Shown here one piece after another: positions 8,414-16,334 of a stretch of DNA of 33,183 bases. Every line of letters begins with the position of its first letter. Within the stretch, counting starts at the first letter, position 1. A model generated the notes under the pieces. It did no database searches. It saw only the letters and a program-made list of their open reading frames with translations, and had not been told where the DNA came from. The DNA is from an uncultured Prevotella sp. Lineage in GTDB: Bacteria; Bacteroidota; Bacteroidia; Bacteroidales; Bacteroidaceae. Position numbers and translations under genes: made by a program. Where the stretch lies: the NCBI GenBank assembly GCA_944320675.1, contig CALUIJ010000009.1, positions 1-33,183 on the forward strand, in the 5' to 3' direction.

Positions 8414-9361
8414 TTACAGGCTGTAGCTTACGTTTACGAGAAACGAACTTGACGATACGTGGTATTTGCCGTAAGCCATTTGCAGCTTGAAACGCTCCAT
8501 TTGCAGTCCGCCGCCGAACGACAGTCCTGCCATGTGGTTGCTCTCGTCGTCGGTGCCGCGGAGCAGCGTCATCTCGTCGGCCCGCCTGAAGTTGTAGCCC
8601 AATGCGACGTAGAACTGTTGTGACAGTACGATGTCGACGCCGGCGACTACGTGGTTGATGAATTTCTTTTCCCAATTGTTCAGGTTGACCAGCGTGGCCG
8701 ACACCCTGAACGGCAGCGCGGCGAACTTCTTGCTCACGCCGGCCTGCACGTCGAGGGGCATGCGCTCGTATTCGTTGTCGTAGGCCTTAAGCTGTCCGCC
8801 GAGGTTTTTCGCCACGAGCGACACCGACCATTCGCGCTCGGGGTCGTAGTAGTTCAGTCCAAGGTCTACGCCGACGGCCCACGAACTGTAGCTGCCGATG
8901 TATGAGTTTACCGCCTTGGCCGTTATTCCGCCTACGATGTTGTCGCCGAGGATGTAGCTGAACACTCCGCTTACGGCGATGTCCTTTGCCGAGAACTCGC
9001 CCGTCTGCACGTTGTTCTGGTCTACCTCTTTCATCTTGCCGTAGTCCATGTATTGCGCCGTGACGGCCACCGACGCCTTCTGCCTTATGATCCTGTTGTA
9101 CGACGCGCTGGCCGTTGTGGCCCCGGCCATGTATGTCATGAAGTTAAGGTTTATGCTCTTGTCGCTCACCGAAGCGAGAAGGGCGGGGTTGTTGAACATG
9201 AGCGAGGGGTCGTCTTCGATTATCGTGATGTTGTCTCCGCCGAGGGCCGCCGCGTGGGCGCTTACCGGCAGGCGCAGGAAGTTGTAAGCCGTACGGCTTT
9301 CCTGCGCGTAGCAAGCAACAGCGAAAAGCGTCAGCAGAAGCGAAAAAACTGTTTTTTTCAT
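8414..9361 (-). CDS. porQ: Type IX secretion system protein PorQ
   Basis: A 315-residue predicted outer-membrane beta-barrel protein with a signal peptide ending at ...ACYAQ (about residue 20). The mature start [20 protein letters not shown] and G-G-D-N-I-T, then [12 protein letters not shown], is characteristic of PorQ; the C-terminal [10 protein letters not shown] has the alternating pattern of a terminal beta strand. PorQ is needed with PorU, PorV and PorZ for the type IX system in Porphyromonas and relatives, which exports proteins carrying a C-terminal signal domain. It precedes cmk on the minus strand, an arrangement I recall from other Bacteroidales. A TATCTTTG box lies 22 bp before the start. 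Its presence implies a type IX system in this organism; no other component is in the window. Confidence 0.9.
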   Translation of the reverse strand: MKKTVFSLLLTLFAVACYAQESRTAYNFLRLPVSAHAAALGGDNITIIEDDPSLMFNNPALLASVSDKSINLNFMTYMAGATTASASYNRIIRQKASVAVTAQYMDYGKMKEVDQNNVQTGEFSAKDIAVSGVFSYILGDNIVGGITAKAVNSYIGSYSSWAVGVDLGLNYYDPEREWSVSLVAKNLGGQLKAYDNEYERMPLDVQAGVSKKFAALPFRVSATLVNLNNWEKKFINHVVAGVDIVLSQQFYVALGYNFRRADEMTLLRGTDDESNHMAGLSFGGGLQMERFKLQMAYGKYHVSSSSFLVNVSYSL

Positions 9362-9382
9362 TTAAATCTGTTATTTTTACCG

Positions 9383-9390
9383 CAAAGATA
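9383..9390 (-). promoter_or_regulatory. -7 promoter box for porQ
   Basis: Reads TATCTTTG on the minus strand, fitting the Bacteroidota TAnnTTTG box, 22 bp before the porQ ATG. No clear -33 TTTG box was found at the usual 19-20 nt distance. Confidence 0.65.
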
Positions 9391-9412
9391 CATCTTTTTC
9401 AAATATCTGAGT

Positions 9413-9420
9413 TACTTTTG
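9413..9420 (+). promoter_or_regulatory. -7 promoter box, divergent from porQ
   Basis: TACTTTTG on the plus strand fits TAnnTTTG. It would give a leader of about 90 nt before the TonB start at 9521. No good -33 box is visible. Confidence 0.55.
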
Positions 9421-9520
9421 CATTATGAAAGATGTCTTGCACGCCTGTTTTTGATTATAACGCAGAAAACGGCGAATTAGTATGTCGCAGGCTCAAAGGT
9501 ATTAATTCTCATAAGGGCAA

Positions 9521-10246
9521 GTGGAGGTAAAAAAGTCATACAAGGCCGATTTGGACAATCGTCGCGCGTCAGGTTTCTTAATCGGGCTCGTGGTGGTCCT
9601 CTCGCTGTTTCTCGCCGCCCTTGAGTTCACTACGCACGGCGGCATGCCCGAAGCCGGCGATGACATTCTTGATGACATTTCGCAGGACATGGAGATGGCT
9701 CCCGCCGTCAGCCGCGACGACATGGTGGCCGCGGCGCCGCGCCCGTCGGCGGGCGGCAGTCCGGAGAAGCTCAACATCGTCGACCGCCGTGTGGAGAAAA
9801 CGCCCGGCGGCACGCCGTTGCTTAACGCCGGCGACGTGCAAAACCTCCTTGGCGTAGGCCTTGGCGGAGTGGCCGACATTGCCGACACGCCGATTTCGCT
9901 CGTAAGCGCCGGCGCGGCCGACGACGACAATCCGTTGAACTTCCAGGTGGTAGAGCAGCTTCCAGAGTTTCCCGGCGGAATGTCGGAGTTCGTTCAGTGG
10001 CTGACGAAGCAGCTTAAATACCCGGCGGCGGCGCTACGCGCCCGTCGACAGGGTACGGTGCTCGTGTCGTTCATCATCAACAAGGACGGCACCACGACGG
10101 CCCACAAGGTGGTGAAGTCGGCAAGCCCCGAGCTCGACCGCGAAGCCCTGCGCGTGCTCCGCCTGATGCCCAAATGGAAGCCGGGCGAGGACAAGGGGAA
10201 GCCGTGCCGCACGTATTTCTGCATACCGATAGTATTCAAACTGTAA
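9521..10246 (+). CDS. Energy transducer TonB
   Basis: A 241-residue inner-membrane protein that passes energy from ExbB/ExbD to outer-membrane receptors. It starts with a GTG codon (MEVKKSYKADL), which is where homology begins in Bacteroidales TonB proteins. One membrane helix (about residues 18-38, FLIGLVVVLSLFLAALEF) is followed by a Pro/Ala/Gly-rich linker and the C-terminal TonB domain from about residue 150: Q-L-P-E-F-P-G-G, LKYPAAALRARRQGTVLVSF, then V-V-K-S-A-S-P-E-L-D-R-E-A-L-R and M-P-K-W-K-P-G. The last residues IPIVFKL are the usual C-terminal strand. It lies 36 bp upstream of the polyprenyl synthase and may be co-transcribed with it. The receptor it serves is not known. Confidence 0.92.
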   Translation: MEVKKSYKADLDNRRASGFLIGLVVVLSLFLAALEFTTHGGMPEAGDDILDDISQDMEMAPAVSRDDMVAAAPRPSAGGSPEKLNIVDRRVEKTPGGTPLLNAGDVQNLLGVGLGGVADIADTPISLVSAGAADDDNPLNFQVVEQLPEFPGGMSEFVQWLTKQLKYPAAALRARRQGTVLVSFIINKDGTTTAHKVVKSASPELDREALRVLRLMPKWKPGEDKGKPCRTYFCIPIVFKL

Positions 10247-10282
10247 CTAAACATAAACCAACCTCTACAAAACCCTGACACT

Positions 10283-11257
10283 ATGTTGACAGCAAAAGAA
10301 ATCCTCGAGAGTATAAATTCGTATCTTGAAAACCTTCCTTATACCCGTGAGCCGCAGAGCCTTTACGAGCCGGTGAAATATGTGTTGTCGATGGGCGGCA
10401 AGCGCATCAGGCCGTCGCTCATGCTCATGGCCTACAACATGTTCAAGGACGACCCTGAAAGCATCCTCCCCCAGGCGTGCGCCATCGAGACTTACCATAA
10501 CTACACGCTTCTGCACGACGACCTTATGGACAACGCCGGCATGAGGCGCGGCATGCCGACCGTGCACGTGAAGTGGGACGCCAACACGGCCATCCTATCA
10601 GGCGACAGCATGCTCGTGCTGGCCTTCCAACGCATGATGCAGTGCCCGCAGGACAAGCTGAGGCCCGTGCTCGACCTCTTCACCGAGACTTCGCTCGAAA
10701 TAGGTGAGGGGCAGCAGTATGACATGGACTTCGAGACCCGCACCGACGTTACGGAGGAAGAGTATATCGAAATGATACGGCTTAAGACGAGCGTGCTGCT
10801 GGCTTGCTCCCTGAAGATAGGAGCGATACTCGCCGGAGCACCTTCGGCCGACGCCGACAACCTGTATAAGTTCGGCGAGCAGATGGGGCTTGCCTTCCAG
10901 CTCCAGGACGATTATCTCGACGTTTACGGCGACCCTGCCGTGTTCGGCAAGGCCATCGGCGGCGACATCCTTTGCAACAAAAAGACTTACATGCTCATCA
11001 ACGCCTTTAACAGGGCCGACGACGGCCGGCGCAAGGAACTGATGAAGTGGGTTACGGCCGGGCAGTATGACCCGAAGGAGAAAATAGCCGCCGTTACCGG
11101 CATATATGATAATGTCGGGATTAAACAGCTTGCCGAGGAAAAGATTGAGTATTATTTCGCACAAAGCCGCAAGTATCTTGCCGCCGTAAACGTCGCCGAC
11201 GAGCGCAAGGCCGTGCTCACCGGCTATACGGACAGTATGATGAAGCGGCAAAGCTGA
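10283..11257 (+). CDS. Polyprenyl diphosphate synthase
   Basis: A 324-residue trans-prenyltransferase that extends allylic diphosphates with isopentenyl diphosphate. Both aspartate-rich motifs are present: LLHDDLMDNAG (Asp79, Asp80, Asp83) and QLQDDYLDVYGD (Asp209, Asp210, Asp213). The upstream GGKRIRPSL motif binds the diphosphate, and MRRG follows the first Asp motif. Product chain length (farnesyl, geranylgeranyl or longer) cannot be settled from sequence by eye; the residues before the first Asp motif (T-Y-H-N-Y-T-L-L) suggest a short- to medium-chain enzyme. Products feed menaquinone side chains or the lipid carrier for cell wall synthesis. Length and start (ATG 10283) are normal. Confidence 0.93.
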   Translation: MLTAKEILESINSYLENLPYTREPQSLYEPVKYVLSMGGKRIRPSLMLMAYNMFKDDPESILPQACAIETYHNYTLLHDDLMDNAGMRRGMPTVHVKWDANTAILSGDSMLVLAFQRMMQCPQDKLRPVLDLFTETSLEIGEGQQYDMDFETRTDVTEEEYIEMIRLKTSVLLACSLKIGAILAGAPSADADNLYKFGEQMGLAFQLQDDYLDVYGDPAVFGKAIGGDILCNKKTYMLINAFNRADDGRRKELMKWVTAGQYDPKEKIAAVTGIYDNVGIKQLAEEKIEYYFAQSRKYLAAVNVADERKAVLTGYTDSMMKRQS

Positions 11258-11385
11258 AATGATTAAAGGTTGAGGATTAAGTAAATATGCTTTGGGGAAT
11301 TTAGGGATGAGAATCAATAGGACAATATGGTTTGCCGTTAAGCACAAGGCATATTTCCTTAATTCTTGATTTTAGTTTAAAAGAA

Positions 11386-12102
11386 ATGCCTTACAGACGA
11401 CTTCCGAAAACGGACGCAGCAAGATTGAGGGCGCTGAAGACGGTGCTCGACAACAACGACATCTACACCGCGCGCAACAGGTTTGTCAGTTGGGATACGG
11501 TCAACCGCGCCAGGCCTGCATACGACCGGCTGCTGACGGCGGCGGAGCAGTACCGCCTGTCGTACTCGGCCCAGCTGAGGAGCGCGGGAAAGGCTGACAA
11601 GCTGCAACGCCGGGCCACTATGTACGTAAGCCATTTCCTGCAAGTGCTGATGATGTCGGTTGAGCGGGGCGAGATAAAGAAGTCGGCCTTGCGCCTTTAC
11701 GGCCTTGGCGAAGACGCCTCGTCGCTGCCGAACCTTAAGACGGCTAACAACCTTATGGAGTGCGGCCGGATGGCCGTTGAAGGAGAGAAGGCGCGCGTAA
11801 AGGACGGCGGACGGCCCATATACAACCCTACGATAGGGATGGTAAGCACCCATCTTGACATATTCAAGGAATGCTATGAACAGCAGAAGCGCCTGCAGGA
11901 ACGTACGGCGCAGGCTATAGAGAATCTTAAGCGGATAAGGCCCGAGGTTGACGGCGTGCTGCTTGACCTGTGGAACCAGATAGAAGCTTACTTCAAGGAC
12001 GAGCCGCAAGAAGTACGTCTTGACCAATGCAGGCGCTTCGGTGTCGTATATTATTATAGGAAGAACGAAACCAAGAAAGAAGAAAACAAAGACTGTATTT
12101 AA
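11386..12102 (+). CDS. Conserved-looking hypothetical protein, mainly helical
   Basis: A 238-residue protein that I do not recognise as a named family. It starts MPYRRLPKTDAARLRALKTV; the frame is open upstream to 11332 but the extra residues come from AT-rich intergenic DNA, so the ATG at 11386 is chosen. There is no signal peptide or membrane segment. The sequence is rich in Arg, Lys, Leu and Glu, with long predicted helices (about residues 50-95 and 150-205), and two short aromatic patches near the end (VVYYYRK). The tail is charged (ETKKEENKD). It ends 6 bp before the TatD gene, so they are almost certainly co-transcribed. A cytosolic structural or regulatory role is possible; nothing supports a specific function. 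Confidence 0.75.
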   Translation: MPYRRLPKTDAARLRALKTVLDNNDIYTARNRFVSWDTVNRARPAYDRLLTAAEQYRLSYSAQLRSAGKADKLQRRATMYVSHFLQVLMMSVERGEIKKSALRLYGLGEDASSLPNLKTANNLMECGRMAVEGEKARVKDGGRPIYNPTIGMVSTHLDIFKECYEQQKRLQERTAQAIENLKRIRPEVDGVLLDLWNQIEAYFKDEPQEVRLDQCRRFGVVYYYRKNETKKEENKDCI

Positions 12103-12108
12103 ATAAAT

Positions 12109-12891
12109 ATGTTTTTTATCGATACACACACGCATCTCGACGGTCGGGAGTTTGACGCCGACCGCGACGAAGTTGTCGCAAGGGCGAAGGCAGCCGGGGT
12201 CGGCAAGGTGTTCATCCCGGCCGTCGACCTTCCTTCGGTCGAAACAGTGTTGGCTGCGTGCGGCCGTTATCCGGGTTATGCCTATCCGATGATAGGCCTT
12301 CATCCCGAAGAGGTTAAGGCCGATTGGAGTAGCGTGCTTGACGAAATGGAAAAGCTGCTTGCCCGTCCGTCCAGTCCGTTCATCGCCGTCGGCGAGGTGG
12401 GCTTGGACTATTATTGGAGCCGTGAGTTCGAGAAAGAGCAGCTTGAAGCCTTCAAGCGTCAGGTGGAATGGGCGGTTGAATACCGTCTGCCGTTGATGAT
12501 ACACTGCCGCAAGGGGCAGAATGAGATGGTGAAAATTCTGCGCAAATATAAGGACGGATTGCCCGGTGGCGTGTTCCATTGTTTTACCGGAAACGAAAAG
12601 GAAGCCGCCGAACTGCTTCAGTTCGACAACTTCATGCTCGGCATAGGCGGAGTGTTGACTTTCAAGAAGTCGCATCTGCCCGAAACCCTTCCTGCCGCAG
12701 TGCCGCTCTCGCGTATCGTACTTGAGACCGACTCCCCCTACATGGCCCCCGTGCCAATGCGCGGCAAGCGCAATGAAAGTGCTTTTACGTTGTACGTGCT
12801 GAAACGCCTTGCCGAATGTTATGGCGTAAGCGAAGAAGAAGTGGCCCTCACTACCACGGCCAATGTCAAACGGGTGTTTGGCGGGTTGTGA
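12109..12891 (+). CDS. TatD family metal-dependent hydrolase
   Basis: A 260-residue TIM-barrel hydrolase, the usual size for the family, whose members act as DNases or on other substrates with divalent metals. The metal ligands are visible: IDTHTH (His7 and His9), GEVGLDYY (Glu96), MIHCRKG (His132), VFHCFTG (His157) and LETDSPYMAPVP (Asp208). The segment G-L-H-P-E-E near residue 64 is also typical. The start MFFIDTHTHLD at 12109 is directly followed by the first metal motif. It is the last gene of the run starting at tonB; a 206-bp gap with a new promoter precedes nhaD. Confidence 0.95.
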   Translation: MFFIDTHTHLDGREFDADRDEVVARAKAAGVGKVFIPAVDLPSVETVLAACGRYPGYAYPMIGLHPEEVKADWSSVLDEMEKLLARPSSPFIAVGEVGLDYYWSREFEKEQLEAFKRQVEWAVEYRLPLMIHCRKGQNEMVKILRKYKDGLPGGVFHCFTGNEKEAAELLQFDNFMLGIGGVLTFKKSHLPETLPAAVPLSRIVLETDSPYMAPVPMRGKRNESAFTLYVLKRLAECYGVSEEEVALTTTANVKRVFGGL

Positions 12892-13052
12892 TGGTGGAAC
12901 CTCTTTGCGTGTGGACGGGGCAGGATTAACATCGCAGGGTTGGTCTGTGAGAATCTGTTTAAAAGTAGTTGAAATCGAAAGCATTTTATTACATTCTATA
13001 GTTGAAAAGCATTTTTTAGCTTTATCTGCAATAGAAAATAAGAATTAATCGT

Positions 13053-13060
13053 TAATTTTG
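13053..13060 (+). promoter_or_regulatory. -7 promoter box for nhaD
   Basis: TAATTTTG fits TAnnTTTG and is followed by CAAACTGG. It lies 37 bp before the nhaD ATG. No matching -33 box at the normal distance. Confidence 0.6.
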
Positions 13061-13097
13061 CAAACTGGATATTACACTAATCTTAACAAACAAACAA

Positions 13098-14441
13098 ATG
13101 TCAACATTAACACTTACTATCGTCGTGGTATTCGTAATCGGATACCTGTGCATCGCCTTGGAGACGCTGACTAAAGTCAATAAGGCGGCCGTGGCCCTGC
13201 TTATGCTTGTGGCCTGTTGGACTCTCTACATGTTCGACCCGGGTAACTTCGCAGGAGTCGCCCCAGACGGCATCGCCGCCGCTGCAGGCTCGGTCATCGA
13301 AGGCCATCTCGGCAGTACTGCCACAACGCTGTTCTTCCTTATGGGCGCAATGACAATCGTCGAGGTCGTCGACCAGAACGGTGGCTTCAACTTCGTGCGC
13401 GACATGATGAAGACAAAGAGCAAGAAAGCCTTGCTATGGCGCATCACCGTCCTGACATTCTTCCTTTCGGCCATCCTCGACAACATGACTACGGCCATCG
13501 TCATGGTGATGATCCTGCGAAAGCTCATCAAGGACCACAAGGACCGCCTTATCTACGCCTCGCTGATCATCATCGCCGCCAACTCCGGCGGTGCGTTCTC
13601 GCCCATCGGCGACGTTACGACCATCATGCTTTGGAACAAGAGCCTCATCACTGCGGCAGGCGTAATCAAGGAACTGTTCATACCGTCGCTCATATCAATC
13701 GCCATCCCTGCTTACATCCTTTCGTTCAAGCTAAAGGGCGAAGTGGCAGGCGGAGCCAACCTCGCCGCTGAGGCCGTGGCCAACGACTTCACCGAAAGGC
13801 AGCGCAAGGCCGTGTTCTGGCTCGGCGTAGGCGGACTCGTATTCGTGCCGATATTCAAGTCGATCACCCATCTGCCTCCGTTCGTCGGCATCCTCCTTGT
13901 GCTCGGCGTGCTTTGGACCGCTACCGAGATATTCTACCGCAACCTGCCCGAGCACAACGAGAAAGGCGGTACGCAGAAGCGCATAACCAACATCATTTCG
14001 CGCATCGACATGGGCACCATCCTCTTCTTCCTCGGCATACTTATGGCCGTGTCGTGCCTGCAGGAGATCGGCGTGCTGGCCGCCCTCGGCAGGGGACTTG
14101 ACGTTACCTTCGACGGCAACCACTACCTTGTGACCGGTATCATCGGCGTACTCTCCAGCATTATCGACAACGTGCCCCTCGTGGCCGGATGCATGGGCAT
14201 GTATCCGATGGCCGAAGTCGGCGACATGGCACAAGACGGCATCTTCTGGCAGCTTCTGGCTTATTGCGCAGGCGTGGGCGGCTCGATGCTCATCATCGGT
14301 TCGGCCGCAGGCGTGGTCGTAATGGGCCTTGAAAAGATAACATTCGGCTGGTATATGAAAAATATCACTTGGATAGCATTCGTCGGTTACATCGCCGGCA
14401 TATTGGCCTATTGGGTCGAGAAGTCTGTAATCGGGCTGTAA
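13098..14441 (+). CDS. nhaD: Sodium:proton antiporter NhaD
   Basis: A 447-residue inner-membrane antiporter of the ion transporter superfamily that exports Na+ (or Li+) in exchange for H+, helping pH and salt balance. The sequence is almost all membrane segments. Conserved blocks are ALETLTKVNKAAVAL near residues 20-34, FFLMGAMTIVEVVDQNGGF, FFLSAILDNMTTAIVMVMIL with the buried Asp-Asn pair, NSGGAFSPIGDVTTIMLW, and near the end SSIIDNVPLVAG, repeating the Asp-Asn pair in the second half. Length is typical. It is preceded by its own promoter box and followed by a strong bidirectional terminator, so it is probably a single-gene transcript. Confidence 0.95.
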   Translation: MSTLTLTIVVVFVIGYLCIALETLTKVNKAAVALLMLVACWTLYMFDPGNFAGVAPDGIAAAAGSVIEGHLGSTATTLFFLMGAMTIVEVVDQNGGFNFVRDMMKTKSKKALLWRITVLTFFLSAILDNMTTAIVMVMILRKLIKDHKDRLIYASLIIIAANSGGAFSPIGDVTTIMLWNKSLITAAGVIKELFIPSLISIAIPAYILSFKLKGEVAGGANLAAEAVANDFTERQRKAVFWLGVGGLVFVPIFKSITHLPPFVGILLVLGVLWTATEIFYRNLPEHNEKGGTQKRITNIISRIDMGTILFFLGILMAVSCLQEIGVLAALGRGLDVTFDGNHYLVTGIIGVLSSIIDNVPLVAGCMGMYPMAEVGDMAQDGIFWQLLAYCAGVGGSMLIIGSAAGVVVMGLEKITFGWYMKNITWIAFVGYIAGILAYWVEKSVIGL

Positions 14442-14453
14442 GCAAGTTTAGGA

Positions 14454-14516
14454 TTAAGAAAAACACCCTTGCCGGTCGTTATCTGTCAGATAAACCGGCA
14501 AGGGTGTTTTTCTTAA
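14454..14516. terminator. Bidirectional terminator between nhaD and the AraC gene
   Basis: A perfect 22-bp inverted repeat (14454-14475 with 14495-14516) with a 19-nt loop. The GC-rich part CACCCTTGCCGG is flanked by A-rich and T-rich arms (GAAAAAC and GTTTTTC), giving a T run on both strands. It lies 12 bp past the nhaD stop and 23 bp past the AraC stop. Confidence 0.92.
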
Positions 14517-14539
14517 CCGTTAATTCTAATCCCTTAATT

Positions 14540-15421
14540 CTAATAGCTTCTCATTCTCGCCCTGTATTCGCTGGGCTTGCATCCGATCTTGGCCTTAAAC
14601 TTGCTCGAAAAATAGTCGGGTGAGTCAAAATTAAGTCTGTATGCTATTTCCTTTATGCTCATGTCCGTGGTTGAGAGCAGTTCCTTTGCATGTTGCAGTT
14701 TAAGATCCTGCTGGTAAAAGGCGGGCGACAGGCCCGTATATTCCTTGAAAAGTTTGCGGAAGTTCGAATAACTCGAGCCAAGTTCGGCGGCTATTTCCTG
14801 CACGGTGATTTTCTCCTCCACGCCTTCGCGTATGCGCAGGCGGGCCTTGTTTATCATGTCCACGTATCCGCCTTTGCGGCTAAGCTCCATCTTGCGCTCG
14901 AGCGAATACATCAGTCCGAGCAGGTTGTTCACTATGCCTGCCAGAATCTGCTGGCAGTGCACGGGCTCCTCCTTGGCTGTCTCGATGGCGAGTTTGTACA
15001 GGTGCACAATGTCGTTGCTGAACCCGACGTGGTAGACGGGCTTCTCGAGCGACAGGAAATTATACTTCAGCCTGTCGTCCATGTTCCTGCCCTTGTAGCC
15101 TATCCAATAGCTTTTCCACGTCTCCACCTGTATGGGGTGGTACGTGTGCCATTCGCCGGGAAACAGCAGGAATATGTCGCCGGCCTTTATCTGTATGTTC
15201 TTGGCATGCTTCGATGAGAACACGCCCTCGCCTTCAACCAGATACAGCATCTGGTATTCGTCGAGGGTGCGGCCACGCTCAACGTCGAAATAATAACCGT
15301 CGCCATGCCCTTTCGTAGGGTAAGGCTCGTCGGGACCCACCTCGTCGTATCCTACCGTATTGACGACAAGCCCCCATTGGGCGTCGCGTTCCGTTGCCAC
15401 CAAATATTTACTGTCTTGCAT
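14540..15421 (-). CDS. AraC family transcriptional regulator
   Basis: A 293-residue regulator with an N-terminal cupin-like ligand domain and a C-terminal double helix-turn-helix. The N-terminal part shows G-D-G-Y-Y-F-D-V near residue 41, then L-V-E-G-E-G-V-F and IFLLFPGEWHTYHP, which is the pattern of sugar-sensing AraC proteins. The DNA-binding part covers about residues 190-293: ITVQEIAAELGSSYSNFRKL, F-K-E-Y-T-G-L-S-P-A-F-Y, MSIKEIAYRLNFDSPDYFS and FKAKIGCKPSEYR. The frame extends upstream to 15478, but those codons lie in repeat B, so the ATG at 15421 (MQDSKYLV) is chosen. It probably responds to a carbohydrate, but no sugar-use genes adjoin it. Confidence 0.93.
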   Translation of the reverse strand: MQDSKYLVATERDAQWGLVVNTVGYDEVGPDEPYPTKGHGDGYYFDVERGRTLDEYQMLYLVEGEGVFSSKHAKNIQIKAGDIFLLFPGEWHTYHPIQVETWKSYWIGYKGRNMDDRLKYNFLSLEKPVYHVGFSNDIVHLYKLAIETAKEEPVHCQQILAGIVNNLLGLMYSLERKMELSRKGGYVDMINKARLRIREGVEEKITVQEIAAELGSSYSNFRKLFKEYTGLSPAFYQQDLKLQHAKELLSTTDMSIKEIAYRLNFDSPDYFSSKFKAKIGCKPSEYRARMRSY

Positions 15422-15430
15422 GTTTTTTCT

Positions 15431-15466
15431 TCGTATGAGGTTATTGGGTTTTACGGTTATGATGCC
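15431..15466. repeat. Family B repeat copy in the AraC leader
   Basis: Contains GAGGTTATTGGGTTTTACGG, the complement of the words CCGTAAAACCCCATAACC seen at 16259-16313 and 26910-27042. It lies just before the AraC start codon and creates a false N-terminal extension of that frame. Confidence 0.6.
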
Positions 15467-15565
15467 GTCGTGTTTCACTGTTGTAGGGGAATGCCTTTGT
15501 CCGTCGGCCGTTAAAAGCCGGCGGATCCCGCCGTATGGCCTTGCACTGGCAGAACCGTACCCTCC

Positions 15566-16141
15566 CTATGGCTGTAAGGTATATTGCATGTGCTTCATCG
15601 GGTGGCCGCCCCAGTCGTTGTCGCCGACATACTTGAACCCGATCCTTTCATATAACTTCTCTGCCTTAGGGTTGCCCTTGTCTACCAGGAGGCCTACGGC
15701 TGGCAGCCCCATGGCCTTGGCCTTCTCTACAACCGCCTTAAGAAGGCTGGTGGCGATGCCTTTTCCGCGGCAACATTCCGTCACGGCCAAACTGTCTATG
15801 TAAAGCTCGCCGGCCGATGTCTCGTCGGGCATGCCGCTGAAGTCGCGCCCGAAGTTCTCCTTGGCGGCGTCGACGAATGCCTTGCGCAGCTCGTGCAGCC
15901 TGCCGCCGTCGTACGACACGCACATGCCGCACAACCCGCCCTCGTCGTCAACGGCTACGAGCGTGTTAAGGTAACTGTACTGCGACTTCTCCGACAATAC
16001 CAGCGAAGTCATCACTCGCTCAAAATCATCAAGCGTATGGTCAGGCCCGGCGAAATAGCGGCAGCAGTCATAGTTCATGGCCTGCATTATCAGCCGTGCT
16101 ATCGACAATGCCTGAAAATCATGTGCAGATTGAATCTCCAT
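15566..16141 (-). CDS. GNAT family N-acetyltransferase
   Basis: A 191-residue acetyl-CoA-dependent acyltransferase. The acetyl-CoA loop is clear as CCRGKGIATSLL (R-x-x-G-x-G/A) after the beta-4 strand LYIDSLAVTE, and is followed by the motif B region GLLVDKGNPKAEKLYERIGF. The N-terminal strand VAVDDEGGLCGMCVSY also fits. Such proteins acetylate small molecules or protein N-termini; the substrate cannot be inferred. The start at ATG 16141 is supported by a TAACTTTG box 66 bp upstream. It precedes the AraC gene on the same strand with a 144-bp gap, so shared transcription is possible but not certain. Confidence 0.9.
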   Translation of the reverse strand: MEIQSAHDFQALSIARLIMQAMNYDCCRYFAGPDHTLDDFERVMTSLVLSEKSQYSYLNTLVAVDDEGGLCGMCVSYDGGRLHELRKAFVDAAKENFGRDFSGMPDETSAGELYIDSLAVTECCRGKGIATSLLKAVVEKAKAMGLPAVGLLVDKGNPKAEKLYERIGFKYVGDNDWGGHPMKHMQYTLQP

Positions 16142-16206
16142 TGATAATACCTTTAAGACTAATTACACTTGTAAAACGCAAGTACGGCCGGCTTGTACCG
16201 CTCCGG

Positions 16207-16214
16207 CAAAGTTA
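16207..16214 (-). promoter_or_regulatory. -7 promoter box for the GNAT gene
   Basis: Reads TAACTTTG on the minus strand, followed by CCGG. It lies 66 bp before the ATG at 16141. The -33 box is not clear. Confidence 0.55.
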
Positions 16215-16258
16215 TAAAAACTAAAATATATCTAAAAGCGGTTGCGGATTTTGCGGTT

Positions 16259-16313
16259 CGGGGGTTATATGGTTTTACGGATGTTAAGAACACGCAAAAC
16301 CTTATAACCCCCG
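16259..16313. repeat. Family B palindromic repeat, hairpin downstream of the CBS protein gene
   Basis: Arms 16259-16279 and 16293-16313 match as reverse complements at 19 of 21 positions, around a 13-nt loop. The left arm begins CGGGGGTTATATGGTTTTAC. It lies 21 bp past the stop codon of the minus-strand CBS gene and may end its transcript, but no T run follows. A further GCGTTATAACC word continues to about 16335. Confidence 0.75.
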
Positions 16314-16334
16314 CGGCCGTATGGCGTTATAACC

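Noticed and set aside
11377-12984. Long minus-strand open frame (535 codons) opposite the unknown gene and tatD
   Set aside because: It is antisense to two better-supported genes; its codon pattern and His/Arg-rich product are typical of a shadow frame in GC-rich DNA.
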